Positions 1 through 8,778 are shown, numbered from the stretch's first letter. The stretch: 64,000 nt of DNA from Opitutaceae bacterium EW11 (GCA_003054665.1 QAYY01000011.1:160654-224653), one strand, 5' to 3'. Program-made: numbers and translations. Notes: generated from the letters alone by a model not told the origin.

Positions 1-2
1 TC

Positions 3-1061
3 ACCCTGCGCACCCTTCTGGCCGCAGGGACGGCGATGGTCATCGGCTTCATCATCGGGCCCTGGCTGATCCGCCAGCTCAAGATCCTGAAGTTTGGGCA
101 GCACTATGACGACGATCGCACGGGCGACCTCGCGCAGCGGTTCGACAAGAAAAACACGCCCACGATGGGCGGCCTGCTGATTTTCGTCTCGGTGCTGCTT
201 TCGACGCTGCTGTGGGCGCAGCCGAACATCTGGGTGTTCGTTTCCCTGTTTGTCTATTCGGCGCTGACCGCCGTGGGCTTCCGCGACGACTATCTGAAGG
301 CGGTGAAAAAGAACCGCGCAGGTATTTCCTCCCGCGAAAAGATGGGCTGGCAAACGCTCATCACGATTCTGGCGTTGGCGGCGCTGATGTGGCACCCGCA
401 GAGCGCGCACAAGATCCGCGAACTCTGGGTGCCGTTCGTCAAGGAGCCGGTGTTCATCTTCGCCGGAGCGATCGGAGGCTTGGCCCTCTTTGCGATGGTC
501 TTCTTCTGGTTGGTCGGGTTCAGCAACTTCATCAACCTGACCGACGGGCTCGACGGCTTGGCGATCGGCTGCACCATCACGGTCGCGCTGGTGTATGGAA
601 TCATGGCCTACATCGCCAGCAACGTGAAGGTTTCCGACTACCTGCTGATCAGCCATGTGCCGGGCTCCGGCGAATTGTCCGTTGTCTGCGGCGCCTTGGT
701 GGGCGCCGGCGTCGCGTTTCTCTGGTATAATTCGCATCCGGCCGAAGTATTCATGGGCGACACGGGGTCGCTCGCGCTCGGCGGACTCATCGGAATGATC
801 GCCTTCATGGTACAGCAGCCCCTGACGCTCCTGATCGTGGGCGGCGTTTTTGTCGCCGAGGGGCTCTCGGTGGTCATCCAGGTCGGCTATTTCAAGATCA
901 CCAAGCGCCGCTACGGCGAAGGACGTCGGTTCTTCCGGATGGCGCCGATTCACCATCATTTCCAGAAACTCGGCTGGCCGGAGACCAAGGTCGTCGCGCG
1001 TTTCTGGATCATCTCGCTGCTCTGCGCCCTCGCCGGGCTCGGCACGTTGAAACTGCGGTGA
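3..1061 (+). CDS. mraY: MraY, phospho-N-acetylmuramoyl-pentapeptide transferase (5' truncated by window edge)
   Basis: Transfers phospho-MurNAc-pentapeptide from UDP to undecaprenyl phosphate at the inner membrane, making lipid I. The frame is open from the first complete codon, and the residues before the first ATG at 36 (TLRTLLAAGTA) match the usual MraY N-terminal helix. The gene therefore begins outside the window and roughly 20-30 residues are missing. Family signatures seen: TPTMGGLLI near the N-terminus, NLTDGLDGLAIG in the middle, FMGDTGSLALGG, and the histidine cluster APIHHHFQ near the C-terminus. Many hydrophobic segments are present. It is the first gene seen of the dcw cluster and is followed by murD on the same strand. 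Confidence 0.97.
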   Translation, partial: TLRTLLAAGTAMVIGFIIGPWLIRQLKILKFGQHYDDDRTGDLAQRFDKKNTPTMGGLLIFVSVLLSTLLWAQPNIWVFVSLFVYSALTAVGFRDDYLKAVKKNRAGISSREKMGWQTLITILALAALMWHPQSAHKIRELWVPFVKEPVFIFAGAIGGLALFAMVFFWLVGFSNFINLTDGLDGLAIGCTITVALVYGIMAYIASNVKVSDYLLISHVPGSGELSVVCGALVGAGVAFLWYNSHPAEVFMGDTGSLALGGLIGMIAFMVQQPLTLLIVGGVFVAEGLSVVIQVGYFKITKRRYGEGRRFFRMAPIHHHFQKLGWPETKVVARFWIISLLCALAGLGTLKLR

Positions 1062-1170
1062 AGAAGACGAACCAATTTCATCTGCTGAAAGCGCCGGTGC
1101 CCCGCCGGCCGTCCGTTGGGTGCCGCCGCGGCGCCGGCGCTCCCAAGGTCTGCCGCACCTGAGTTTCCCC

Positions 1171-2445
1171 ATGTCCCTTCCGATTCCAGAACTCCTGAAG
1201 CCGTTGCTCGCGCAGCCCGTCGCCGTGTTTGGCGGCGGGGTGAGCGGTCAAGCGGTCTTGGCTCTGCTCAAGCGGATCGGCGCCCACGCGAATCTTTTCG
1301 ACGAACGCCAGCCGGGAGCGCATCGGGAATTCACGCCTCCGGAGGCTTGGACGCATCGCCTGGTTGTCTTCAGCCCTGGCTTTTCGATCGATCATCCGTG
1401 GCTGCGGCTCGCGCGTTCTGCCGGCTGCACCTGCCTCGGCGAACTCGATTTTGCCGGACTCTTCTGGCGCGGCACGGTGATCGCCATCACCGGTACGAAC
1501 GGCAAGACGACGCTGACGGAGTTTCTCGCGTTTGCGCTCGGCCGGGTGCGCCGCGACGCGCGGGCCACCGGCAACGTGGGGTATTCCTTTACCAAGCTCG
1601 TCGACGAAACCGACGGCGGAGTGTTCGACGAAGTGGCGGTGTGCGAGGTCAGCTCCTTCCAGGCGGAAACGCTGGTGCACTTCCGCGCCGACTCGGCGAT
1701 CTGGACCAACATCGCGGAGGATCACCTCGAGCGCCACCCGAGCATGCGCGCCTACTTCGAAGCGAAGTGGCGGCTTTTCGACCGCACCGTGGGCGGCGTC
1801 ATGCTTGCCGGCTCGTCGGTCCAGCGTTTTGCGGCGGAGTTCGGACGCGTCCTGCCGCCGGACGCCGCGGTCGCCACGGAAGGGCAGCCGGCTGACGTGC
1901 TCCTCGCCGGAACCGTCTTCGACCACTACCCGCAGCGTGAAAACTTTCTTCTCGCCGCGGCCTGGTGGCATCGCGCGGGTCTGCCCGAGATGGAGCTCTA
2001 CGCGGCGGCGCAGGCGTTCAAGCTGGGCCGCCACCGGCTCTCGAAAGTCGCGGTGCGCAGCGGCGTGACCTACTGGAACGATTCGAAAGCGACCAACTTT
2101 CATGCCGTGGAAGGTGCGCTGACCTACTTCTCGCAGCCGGTTCTTCTCATCCTCGGCGGCAAGTCGAAGGGCGGAGACATCGCGGCCTTTCTTCAGCGCA
2201 TCGCGCCGAAGACAAAACACGCCTTTCTCATCGGCGCCACGAGCGACGCGCTTGCCGAAGCTTGCGTGCGAGCCGGCGTGGCTCATTCGCTCTGCGGTAC
2301 ACTATCTGAAGCGGTGAAACGCGCCGCAAAAACTGCGGTCAGCGGCGACCACCTGCTTCTCAGTCCAGGCTTCGCCAGCTTCGACCAGTTTCAGAGCTAC
2401 GAAGACCGCGGTAACCAATTTGAACAGCTCGTCTCGAGTCTGTGA
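1171..2445 (+). CDS. murD: MurD, UDP-N-acetylmuramoylalanine-D-glutamate ligase
   Basis: Cytoplasmic ATP-dependent ligase that adds D-glutamate to UDP-MurNAc-L-Ala. About 424 residues. An N-terminal Rossmann glycine motif (FGGGVSGQAV, residues 20-29) is followed by the Mur ligase P-loop TGTNGKTT (residues 107-114), by NIAEDHLERH and by the C-terminal motif WNDSKATN. The reading frame extends upstream to 1120, but the Pro/Arg-rich extra residues are not MurD-like, so I start at the ATG at 1171 (MSLPIPELLK). No Shine-Dalgarno sequence precedes it. The 109-nt gap to mraY holds only GC-rich sequence with a short imperfect hairpin. Confidence 0.96.
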   Translation: MSLPIPELLKPLLAQPVAVFGGGVSGQAVLALLKRIGAHANLFDERQPGAHREFTPPEAWTHRLVVFSPGFSIDHPWLRLARSAGCTCLGELDFAGLFWRGTVIAITGTNGKTTLTEFLAFALGRVRRDARATGNVGYSFTKLVDETDGGVFDEVAVCEVSSFQAETLVHFRADSAIWTNIAEDHLERHPSMRAYFEAKWRLFDRTVGGVMLAGSSVQRFAAEFGRVLPPDAAVATEGQPADVLLAGTVFDHYPQRENFLLAAAWWHRAGLPEMELYAAAQAFKLGRHRLSKVAVRSGVTYWNDSKATNFHAVEGALTYFSQPVLLILGGKSKGGDIAAFLQRIAPKTKHAFLIGATSDALAEACVRAGVAHSLCGTLSEAVKRAAKTAVSGDHLLLSPGFASFDQFQSYEDRGNQFEQLVSSL

Positions 2446-2488
2446 GAACCCAGTTTGATCAAGAATTCGAAGTAGATCGGAGCACGCT

Positions 2489-3628
2489 ATGAAAATCCTG
2501 AAGATTTTTGGCCTCGTGGTAGGCATCCATGTGGTCGCCTTCATGTTCGTCTTTGCCATCCCCGGCTGTCGTTCGACGAGCCGGCATTCGCCGCGTCCCG
2601 GCACACCCGATACGAGCATGGCGCCGGCGACCGGAGCCTACAGCGCGCCGGAGAGCGCGAGCCCGATCACGAGCAGCAGTCTGCCGCCGTCGAGCGACGC
2701 CTCGCTCAATCCGCCCGTGTCGAGCGCGTCGCCCACGGTGAGCTTCAACCCGAACCCCGCGCCGACGGTGCACTTTAATCCGACGCGTCCGGGCTCGCCT
2801 GCGGCCGCCGCCGCGGGAGCCGGAGGCGAATCGACGCCGGCCACGACCTACACGGTTGCGAGCGGAGACACGCTTTGGAAGATCGCTAAGCAGAACGGCC
2901 TCTCCGTAAAGGAACTCGCGGCCGCCAACAAACTGCGCGCCGACGCGCCGCTGCATCAGGGGCAGAAGCTCATGATTCCGGGGAAGACCGCTCCGATGTC
3001 GACCGGCGCCGCGCCGTCGGTCGCGGGTGCCGCCGAATCGCTGACGTACAAAGTGAAGGCGGGCGACACGCTTGCGATCATTGCCCGCCGCGCGGGCACG
3101 ACTCCGGCGGCGATCAAGTCGCTCAATCATCTCCGCAGCGACACCGTTCGCGCCGGCCAGGAACTCATCCTTCCCGCCGGAGCGAGCACGGCCGCCGCTC
3201 TGGCCAGCACGCCCGAGCCCGAAGCCGCGGCCAGCGCCGCTCGCACCAGCTCGGGAAGTGTGAAGCACATCGTGAAATCCGGTGAAACGCTAAGCGTGAT
3301 CGCCAAGAAGTATGGCGTGACCCGCAGCGCGATTTCGGTGGCGAACAACATCGCCGACCCCCTGAAGATTCGCGCCGGGCAGGAGCTCATCATCCCGAAC
3401 CCGAAGACGACTCCGCCGCATAACGGCGCCAATCACGCGGCTCCGGCCGAGACGACGCCGGCACAGACGGCTCCGGCGCCCGCTCCCGAATCCCAACCCG
3501 CGAGCCCGATCGCTCCGGCCGGGGACACGGGCGCGAGCCCGATTGCTGCTCCGTCCAACGAGCAGCCCGCGCCTCCCGTCATCCAGGTGCAGGACAGCAA
3601 CAGCCCCGTTTCCGCTCCGAAACCCTGA
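2489..3628 (+). CDS. Triple-LysM lipoprotein encoded inside the dcw cluster
   Basis: 379-residue exported protein. The N-terminal hydrophobic segment ends in IPGC (Cys27), which resembles a lipobox. A Ser/Pro-rich linker follows, then three LysM peptidoglycan-binding repeats at about residues 121-164, 187-229 and 260-303, each with the GDTL/GETL...IA...N core. The Pro/Ala-rich tail has no catalytic domain. A good Shine-Dalgarno (GGAG at 2479-2482) lies 6 nt before the ATG. Its place between murD and ftsW suggests a wall-anchoring or divisome-associated role, but that is inference from context. It could also help localise wall enzymes to the septum. Confidence 0.9.
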   Translation: MKILKIFGLVVGIHVVAFMFVFAIPGCRSTSRHSPRPGTPDTSMAPATGAYSAPESASPITSSSLPPSSDASLNPPVSSASPTVSFNPNPAPTVHFNPTRPGSPAAAAAGAGGESTPATTYTVASGDTLWKIAKQNGLSVKELAAANKLRADAPLHQGQKLMIPGKTAPMSTGAAPSVAGAAESLTYKVKAGDTLAIIARRAGTTPAAIKSLNHLRSDTVRAGQELILPAGASTAAALASTPEPEAAASAARTSSGSVKHIVKSGETLSVIAKKYGVTRSAISVANNIADPLKIRAGQELIIPNPKTTPPHNGANHAAPAETTPAQTAPAPAPESQPASPIAPAGDTGASPIAAPSNEQPAPPVIQVQDSNSPVSAPKP

Positions 3629-3672
3629 CCGTCACGCACGCCCAGGGATTGTAACATCCGTTTCACTACATC

Positions 3673-4842
3673 ATGGCGAAAGCCGCCCGTGACACCGAGG
3701 AGAGCCGCAACCGCATTACCTTCAATTCGGCGGCGGTCATCGTCGTCTGCGCCATCGCGCTGACGTTTCTCGGGCTCACCATCCTCTTCAGCGCCAGCGC
3801 CTCCTTCAAACAGGGACCGTTCTACTATCTCCACAAGCAGCTGATGGGCGTCGGACTGGCCACCGTCGTGGCGTTTGTCGCCAGTCGCGTCGATCTCGAG
3901 GAGATGCGCCGCTATGTCGTTTTCATCGGCGTGGCGTCGCTCGTCCTCCTGGTGCTGGTGCTGGTGCCGCACCTGGGAATCTCGGTGAAGGGAAGCCGTC
4001 GCTGGCTCGGCTACGGGCCGCTTCGCCTGCAGGTGTCCGAGTTCGCCAAGATCGCGATGGTGTTCTGCCTGGCTCACTACCTGGCGATCAACCAGACGCG
4101 CATCGGCGAGTTCCGTCGCGGTTATGTCATTCCTCTGGCGATCATCGGCGGTTTTGCCGGGCTGATCGTGCTCGAGCCCGATTTCGGCACGGCAGCGCTC
4201 ACGCTAAGCATCGGCGTGATCCTGCTCTTCCTCGCCGGCGCGCGTTGGCGTTACGTGCTCCCGACCATCGCGGTGGCTGCGGCGGGGTTCGCGGTGCTCG
4301 TCATCCACAATCCGAATCGGCTGCGCCGCTTCACCGCGTTTCTCGACGTGGAGGGCAACAAGAGCTCGGGCACCTACCAGCTCTATCAATCGCTCGCGGC
4401 GTTCGCGGTGGGCGGAACGGAGGGCGCCGGCCTCGGGCAAGGGCGCCAGCAGATCAATTTCCTGCCGGAAGCGCACACCGATTTCATCTTCGCCGTCGTC
4501 GGTGAGGAGCTCGGTCTCGTGTTCACGCTAGGGGTGGTTGCGGTGTTCATCATCATGTTCATCGCGGGGCTGATTCATCTCCGCCGCGCTCCGAATCTCT
4601 TCCAATTCCTCCTCGTGACCGGCTGCCTGCTTCTCATCTGCCTGCAGTCGATCATCAACCTCGGCGTGGTGACCGGAATCTTCCCGACGAAAGGCATGTC
4701 GCTTCCGTTCATCAGCGCCGGTCTGTCGAATCTGCTGCTGATGGGCCTGCTCGTCGGCGTCATCGTCAATACCCAGCGTTCCTGGCCTCGACCCGTGCTG
4801 TCGCGCCGTCAGCGAGCGATGAAGGAGGTCGTGGCGGCATGA
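3673..4842 (+). CDS. ftsW: FtsW, SEDS-family septal peptidoglycan polymerase
   Basis: Polytopic membrane protein (389 aa) of the SEDS family, which polymerises lipid II at the septum together with a class B PBP. Visible marks are the long run of transmembrane helices, the loop GYGPLRLQVSEFAKIA, and LPEAHTDFIFAVVGEELG, which carries the loop aspartate associated with SEDS catalysis. The late motif reads LPFISAGLSN where most FtsW/RodA proteins have FISYGGS. The name FtsW rather than RodA follows from its position between murD and murG. The start ATG has a pyrimidine-rich leader without a Shine-Dalgarno. Confidence 0.95.
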   Translation: MAKAARDTEESRNRITFNSAAVIVVCAIALTFLGLTILFSASASFKQGPFYYLHKQLMGVGLATVVAFVASRVDLEEMRRYVVFIGVASLVLLVLVLVPHLGISVKGSRRWLGYGPLRLQVSEFAKIAMVFCLAHYLAINQTRIGEFRRGYVIPLAIIGGFAGLIVLEPDFGTAALTLSIGVILLFLAGARWRYVLPTIAVAAAGFAVLVIHNPNRLRRFTAFLDVEGNKSSGTYQLYQSLAAFAVGGTEGAGLGQGRQQINFLPEAHTDFIFAVVGEELGLVFTLGVVAVFIIMFIAGLIHLRRAPNLFQFLLVTGCLLLICLQSIINLGVVTGIFPTKGMSLPFISAGLSNLLLMGLLVGVIVNTQRSWPRPVLSRRQRAMKEVVAA

Positions 4843-4944
4843 GGAACAGCGCTGTCATTGCTGTCTCGTCGCAGACTTTCGCCGGGTGCGAAGCCGTCCC
4901 GGCCGCATCCTCTTGGCAACCGTGCAGTCGCTCCGACTCTGCCC

Positions 4945-4975
4945 ATTCTGCATTCTTCCTTCTGCATTCTTCATT
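4945..4975 (+). repeat. Solo arm of an iterated-heptamer element upstream of murG
   Basis: 31 nt made of four successive heptamers of the form ATTCTNC (one reads CTTCTGC) plus a terminal ATT. It has the same length and phase as the right arm of the inverted repeat before ddl (8748-8778). I see no complementary left arm in the ftsW-murG spacer. It ends 39 nt before the murG ATG. Confidence 0.75.
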
Positions 4976-5014
4976 AGGTCAGCGGTGCGGCGGTTGTCCG
5001 AAAGGCGGCGCTCG

Positions 5015-6148
5015 ATGAGCCGGTTTCTTCTCTCCTGCGGCGGCACCGGCGGGCACCTCTCGCCGGGCATCGCTCTGGCGGAAGGGCTTCAGGCGCGGGG
5101 CCACGAGCCGGTGCTACTCATCAGCCAGAAAAAAGTGGATACGCGGCTGATCGAAAAGTACCCGCACTTGAGATTCGTCCGGATTTCCGGCGCGCCGTTC
5201 TCGCTCAGTCCGATCGGTTTTGCGCGGTTTTTGGTGAGGCAGAGCCTGGGCTTTTTTCAGGGCTTTCGTCTGGTGCGGAGTCCGCGGCCCGACGCAATTG
5301 TCGGCTTCGGAGGTTTCACCACTGCCGCGGTGATTCTGGCGGGCGCGCTTTTCAAGGTTCCGGTCGCCCTGCATGAGGCGAACCGCGTGCCTGGACGGGC
5401 CATCCGCCTGCTCGGCCGTCTGGCGCGGCGCGTCTACGTGCCGCCCGGCGTGCGCATGCCGGAGTTGTCCAAATCGGTTCTTTGCCCGATGGGGCTTCCG
5501 GTGCGTAAGGAAATCGTCCGCCTTCCCCGCGAGGCGGCCCGCACGAGCCTGGGGCTCGATCCGCAGCAGGCCGTCGTGGTCGTGCTCGGTGGAAGCCAGG
5601 GGGCCTCCAAACTCAACGACTGGGCCCGCGACAAGGCCGAGGCGCTCGCCTACGAAGGCATTCAGATCTACTGCGTCACCGGATTGGGCAAAGGCGAGGG
5701 CGGGGAGACGCTCTTCACGGCCCGGAACGGCCAGCCCGTGAAACGCGTGCTGGTCCCGTTCAGCGACCGGATGGGCGAACTGCTCTCCGCCGCTGATCTC
5801 GTGATTTCGCGGGCGGGTGCCGGGACGATCGCGGAATTGATCCGCTGCCAGACGCCCGCGGTGCTCGTGCCGTATCCGCACGCCGCGGACAACCATCAGG
5901 CGGCGAACGCCCGGTATTTCGAACAGCAGGGCGGCGGCATCGTCGTCGCGCAGGAGCACCTCGGCGACCTGACGAAGGAAGTGCTCGACATCATTTTCAA
6001 CGATTGGCTGCTCCGCAAATTTCGCTCCAACCTCGAGCGCATGGATCGGGCAAACTCGCTCGACGAAATGCTCGGCGACCTGGAACAGATCGCGTCGCAC
6101 ACGGAACCTCCGGCGGCACCTGAGGTGACACGGAAGGAGGCGGCATGA
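5015..6148 (+). CDS. murG: MurG, undecaprenyl-PP-MurNAc-pentapeptide GlcNAc transferase
   Basis: GT-B (GT28) enzyme that adds GlcNAc to lipid I, making lipid II at the cytoplasmic face of the membrane. About 377 residues from the ATG at 5015. Motifs: GGTGGHLSPGIALAEGL at the N-terminus, HEANRVPGR, GGSQGASKLN at the start of the second Rossmann domain, then SRAGAGTIAEL and the UDP-sugar-binding PYPHAADNHQ. The frame extends upstream to 4886, but that part runs through the heptamer repeat and is not MurG-like. The leader has an AAAGGCGG stretch before the start. Confidence 0.96.
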   Translation: MSRFLLSCGGTGGHLSPGIALAEGLQARGHEPVLLISQKKVDTRLIEKYPHLRFVRISGAPFSLSPIGFARFLVRQSLGFFQGFRLVRSPRPDAIVGFGGFTTAAVILAGALFKVPVALHEANRVPGRAIRLLGRLARRVYVPPGVRMPELSKSVLCPMGLPVRKEIVRLPREAARTSLGLDPQQAVVVVLGGSQGASKLNDWARDKAEALAYEGIQIYCVTGLGKGEGGETLFTARNGQPVKRVLVPFSDRMGELLSAADLVISRAGAGTIAELIRCQTPAVLVPYPHAADNHQAANARYFEQQGGGIVVAQEHLGDLTKEVLDIIFNDWLLRKFRSNLERMDRANSLDEMLGDLEQIASHTEPPAAPEVTRKEAA

Positions 6149-6260
6149 TCGGGCGAGCCTTCTCGAACGCGTGGGAGGGACGGCTCGCCGCTTTTCTCTC
6201 CGAGCTCCGCCGCAGCAAGGACACCCGGAGGACGACGGAGCCGGCCTCGAGGCTTTTTTC

Positions 6261-8597
6261 ATGAGACGCGAACCGTTGCCGCTTCTCTTCTCTCGCGATG
6301 TCGCTGCGATCCACTGCGTGGGCGTGGCCGGCATGGGCGTGGGTCCCCTTGCGATCTATCTCGCACAGCGGGGCTTTCGCGTATCCGGCGAAGACGACGG
6401 CATGACCGAAGCGATGCGCGACCAGCTTCAGGCGGAGAGGATCATTCTCACGCCGCCGGGCGCGATTCCGCCGGAATGCGAGCTGGTGGCCTACTCGTCT
6501 GCGATCTCCGAAAAACATCCCGCTTACATCGCGGCCCGAGCCCGGGGGCTGCCGCTGGTCCGCCGCGGCGAACTGCTGGCCGAAGTCACCCGCGACAAGA
6601 AGCTCGTGGCGATCTGCGGCTCGCACGGGAAAACCACCACGACCGCGATGCTGATCACCGCGGTGCGCGAGGCCGGCTTCCCGGCCGGTTACGTGCTCGG
6701 CGGACTTTTCAATGACGCGTCGATCGCTCCCGCGCGCGCCGGCTCGAACGAGTGGGTGATCGCGGAAATCGACGAGAGCGACGGCACGATCGATCGGTTT
6801 TCGCCGGAGATCACCGTGGCGACCAACCTCGACTGGGACCATCCCGACCGGTATCGGCGGCTCGAGGACATCCAGGCGACGTTCGAGGCCCTGTTCCGGC
6901 GCACGCACCTTGCTTCTCTCCTGAACGACGCGTGCGCGCTTTCGGCCCGCATCGCGGCCCGCCCCGAGGGGAAACGGTTTCTCAGCTTCGGCCGCACGGG
7001 CGAGTTCAGGAGCCGGATCGAACGCGAGCACGATGGTCTCCTCACACTCGGGCTCAACGGCTGTTTCCCCCTCGCGAGCGCCACTGTCCGGGCCCAGGGC
7101 GAATTCAACGCCAGCAACGCCACCGCGGCTCTCGCCGCGGCGCATCTCATGGGAGTGCCCCTTTCCTCCAGCCTACTGGCTGACTACCCGGGCGTGCGGC
7201 GCCGCCAAACGGTGCTGCACGCCGCGGATGGAATCACGGTGCTCGACGATTACGCGCACCATCCCGCCGAAATTCGGGCGCTCCTCGCGAGCCTTCGGCG
7301 GCGGGCCTCGGGCGGAGGGCTTCTGGTTGTTTTCCAGCCTCACCGCTTCAGCCGCACGGCTCAGTTCAAGGGCGAATTCGCCGCGGCGCTCGCGGGCGCC
7401 GATCGCGTGTATCTGCTCGACGTCTACGGTGCAGGCGAGGGCCCGATCTCGGGCGGCACGACGGCCGATCTCTACGCCGAGCTGCGCGGCCGGGCGCCGT
7501 CGCTCCCGGTTGTCTACACGCCGGGCCATCCCTCGGCTGCTCTCCAGTCCCTGGGCTTGGAAGCCAAGGCGGGCGACGTGATTGCCTTTGTCGGCGCGGG
7601 CGACATCGACCAGCACGCTCACGCCTGGGTGACTGCCCTGGCGGAGCGGAATAAGTCGGCCGAGCGCTGGGACGATCTTGCAGTGGCCTTTATCGGCGTG
7701 GTTTCGACCGCGACGAAGGTGAAGCGAGAGGAACCGTTGGCGGAAAAAACGACGATGCGGGTCGGCGGGGCCGCGCGCATCTATGCGGAACCGGCCAGTG
7801 CGGAGGATTTGGGCGGACTGCTCCGGACGGCCGGTCAGCAGGGAGTGCCCGTTTTTGTGCTTGGACGCGGCTCGAATCTCATCGTGCCGGACGAAGGGGT
7901 CGACGGCTTGGTGATTTCCCTCAACCACGCGGCTTGGCAAACGTTCGATGTCCGATCCGACGGTCGTGTCTGGGTGGGCGCCGGACTCCGGCTGAAGAAT
8001 CTCTGCGGGCTCGCGAAAAAAGCCGGTTTTGCCGGATTTGAGTTTCTGGAAGGCATCCCAGGCGCCGTGGGCGGCGCGCTGCGCATGAACGCCGGCGCGA
8101 TGGGCGGCTGGATGTTCGACGTGGTGGACGAGGTCCAGCTCATGACTCGAGGCGGCGACCTCCGCGTCTTGAAGAAGGCGCAGATGCACGTCGACTACCG
8201 GCACTGTTCGGAGTTGGACGACGCGATCGCGCTCGGCGCGCTCCTGCAGCCGAGGGCGGCGGCCGTATCCGACGACATCGGACGTCAAATCGACACCTAC
8301 CGGGACAAACGGCAGAAGACCCAGCCGCGCGAACCGAGCGCCGGCTGCATCTTCAAGAATCCGCCTGGAAACTCCGCCGGCCGGTTGATCGACGAGGCCG
8401 GCCTGAAAGGCGAGCGGGTGGGGGACGCGGAAGTCTCGCCGGTGCATGCGAATTTCATCGTCAACGTCGGCCACGCGACGAGCGCCGACATCATCGAACT
8501 CGTTCGCCGGGTGCGCGCCCGGGTCGAGGAGGTCAAAGGCGTCAAACTCGAACCCGAGGTGATGTTGTACGGGAAAAAGTGGAAGGACGTGCTCTGA
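6261..8597 (+). CDS. murC-murB: MurC-MurB fusion: UDP-MurNAc-L-alanine ligase plus UDP-N-acetylenolpyruvoylglucosamine reductase
   Basis: 778-residue two-enzyme polypeptide. Residues 1 to about 465 are MurC: dinucleotide-like GVAGMGVGPLAIYL (21-34), P-loop GSHGKTTTT (120-128), NLDWDHPDRY, DDYAHHPAEIR (329-339) and VFQPHRFSRT. Residues from about 480 on are MurB: FAD-site GRGSNLIVPDEGVDGLVISL (535-554), FLEGIPGAVGGALRMNAGA (595-613) and PSAGCIFKNPPG (692-703). MurB's catalytic Ser in AGSVFKNP is Cys696 here. Both steps act on UDP-MurNAc precursors: MurB makes UDP-MurNAc and MurC adds L-Ala. The ATG at 6261 is chosen because MRREPLPLLF precedes the MurC core directly. An in-frame codon at 6171 would add 30 low-complexity residues. 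Confidence 0.95.
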   Translation: MRREPLPLLFSRDVAAIHCVGVAGMGVGPLAIYLAQRGFRVSGEDDGMTEAMRDQLQAERIILTPPGAIPPECELVAYSSAISEKHPAYIAARARGLPLVRRGELLAEVTRDKKLVAICGSHGKTTTTAMLITAVREAGFPAGYVLGGLFNDASIAPARAGSNEWVIAEIDESDGTIDRFSPEITVATNLDWDHPDRYRRLEDIQATFEALFRRTHLASLLNDACALSARIAARPEGKRFLSFGRTGEFRSRIEREHDGLLTLGLNGCFPLASATVRAQGEFNASNATAALAAAHLMGVPLSSSLLADYPGVRRRQTVLHAADGITVLDDYAHHPAEIRALLASLRRRASGGGLLVVFQPHRFSRTAQFKGEFAAALAGADRVYLLDVYGAGEGPISGGTTADLYAELRGRAPSLPVVYTPGHPSAALQSLGLEAKAGDVIAFVGAGDIDQHAHAWVTALAERNKSAERWDDLAVAFIGVVSTATKVKREEPLAEKTTMRVGGAARIYAEPASAEDLGGLLRTAGQQGVPVFVLGRGSNLIVPDEGVDGLVISLNHAAWQTFDVRSDGRVWVGAGLRLKNLCGLAKKAGFAGFEFLEGIPGAVGGALRMNAGAMGGWMFDVVDEVQLMTRGGDLRVLKKAQMHVDYRHCSELDDAIALGALLQPRAAAVSDDIGRQIDTYRDKRQKTQPREPSAGCIFKNPPGNSAGRLIDEAGLKGERVGDAEVSPVHANFIVNVGHATSADIIELVRRVRARVEEVKGVKLEPEVMLYGKKWKDVL

Positions 8598-8626
8598 CGG
8601 CGCGCTGGTGGCGGCTTCGCGCGCCC

Positions 8627-8778
8627 AATGAAGAAGGAAGAATGGAGAATGAAGAATTTGAATACCGCTGAATCGCTTTCCTGCCGGGCGGAGAACCCGA
8701 CCCGCCGTGGGGCACCCCGGAACGCCGGGTCGCCTGCGCTTCGACCCATTCTTCATTCTGCATTCTCCATTCTTCATT
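8627..8778. repeat. Long inverted repeat built from iterated heptamers, murC-murB/ddl spacer
   Basis: Left arm 8627-8657 and right arm 8748-8778 are each 31 nt. By hand alignment the left arm matches the reverse complement of the right arm at 28 of 31 positions. Each arm is a tandem of AATGNAG-type heptamers (ATTCTNC on the other strand). The 90-nt loop contains a further GC-rich hairpin. The right arm ends 13 nt before the ddl ATG, so the whole structure would lie in the ddl leader RNA. Confidence 0.85.

Noticed and set aside
4945-4975. Possible CRISPR repeat or array
   Set aside because: The units are contiguous heptamers without spacers, and there are no cas genes in the window.
7173-8777. 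534-codon minus-strand frame starting in the ddl leader repeat
   Set aside because: It is a shadow of the MurC-MurB fusion. Its N-terminus is only the translated heptamer repeat (MKNGECRMKNG).
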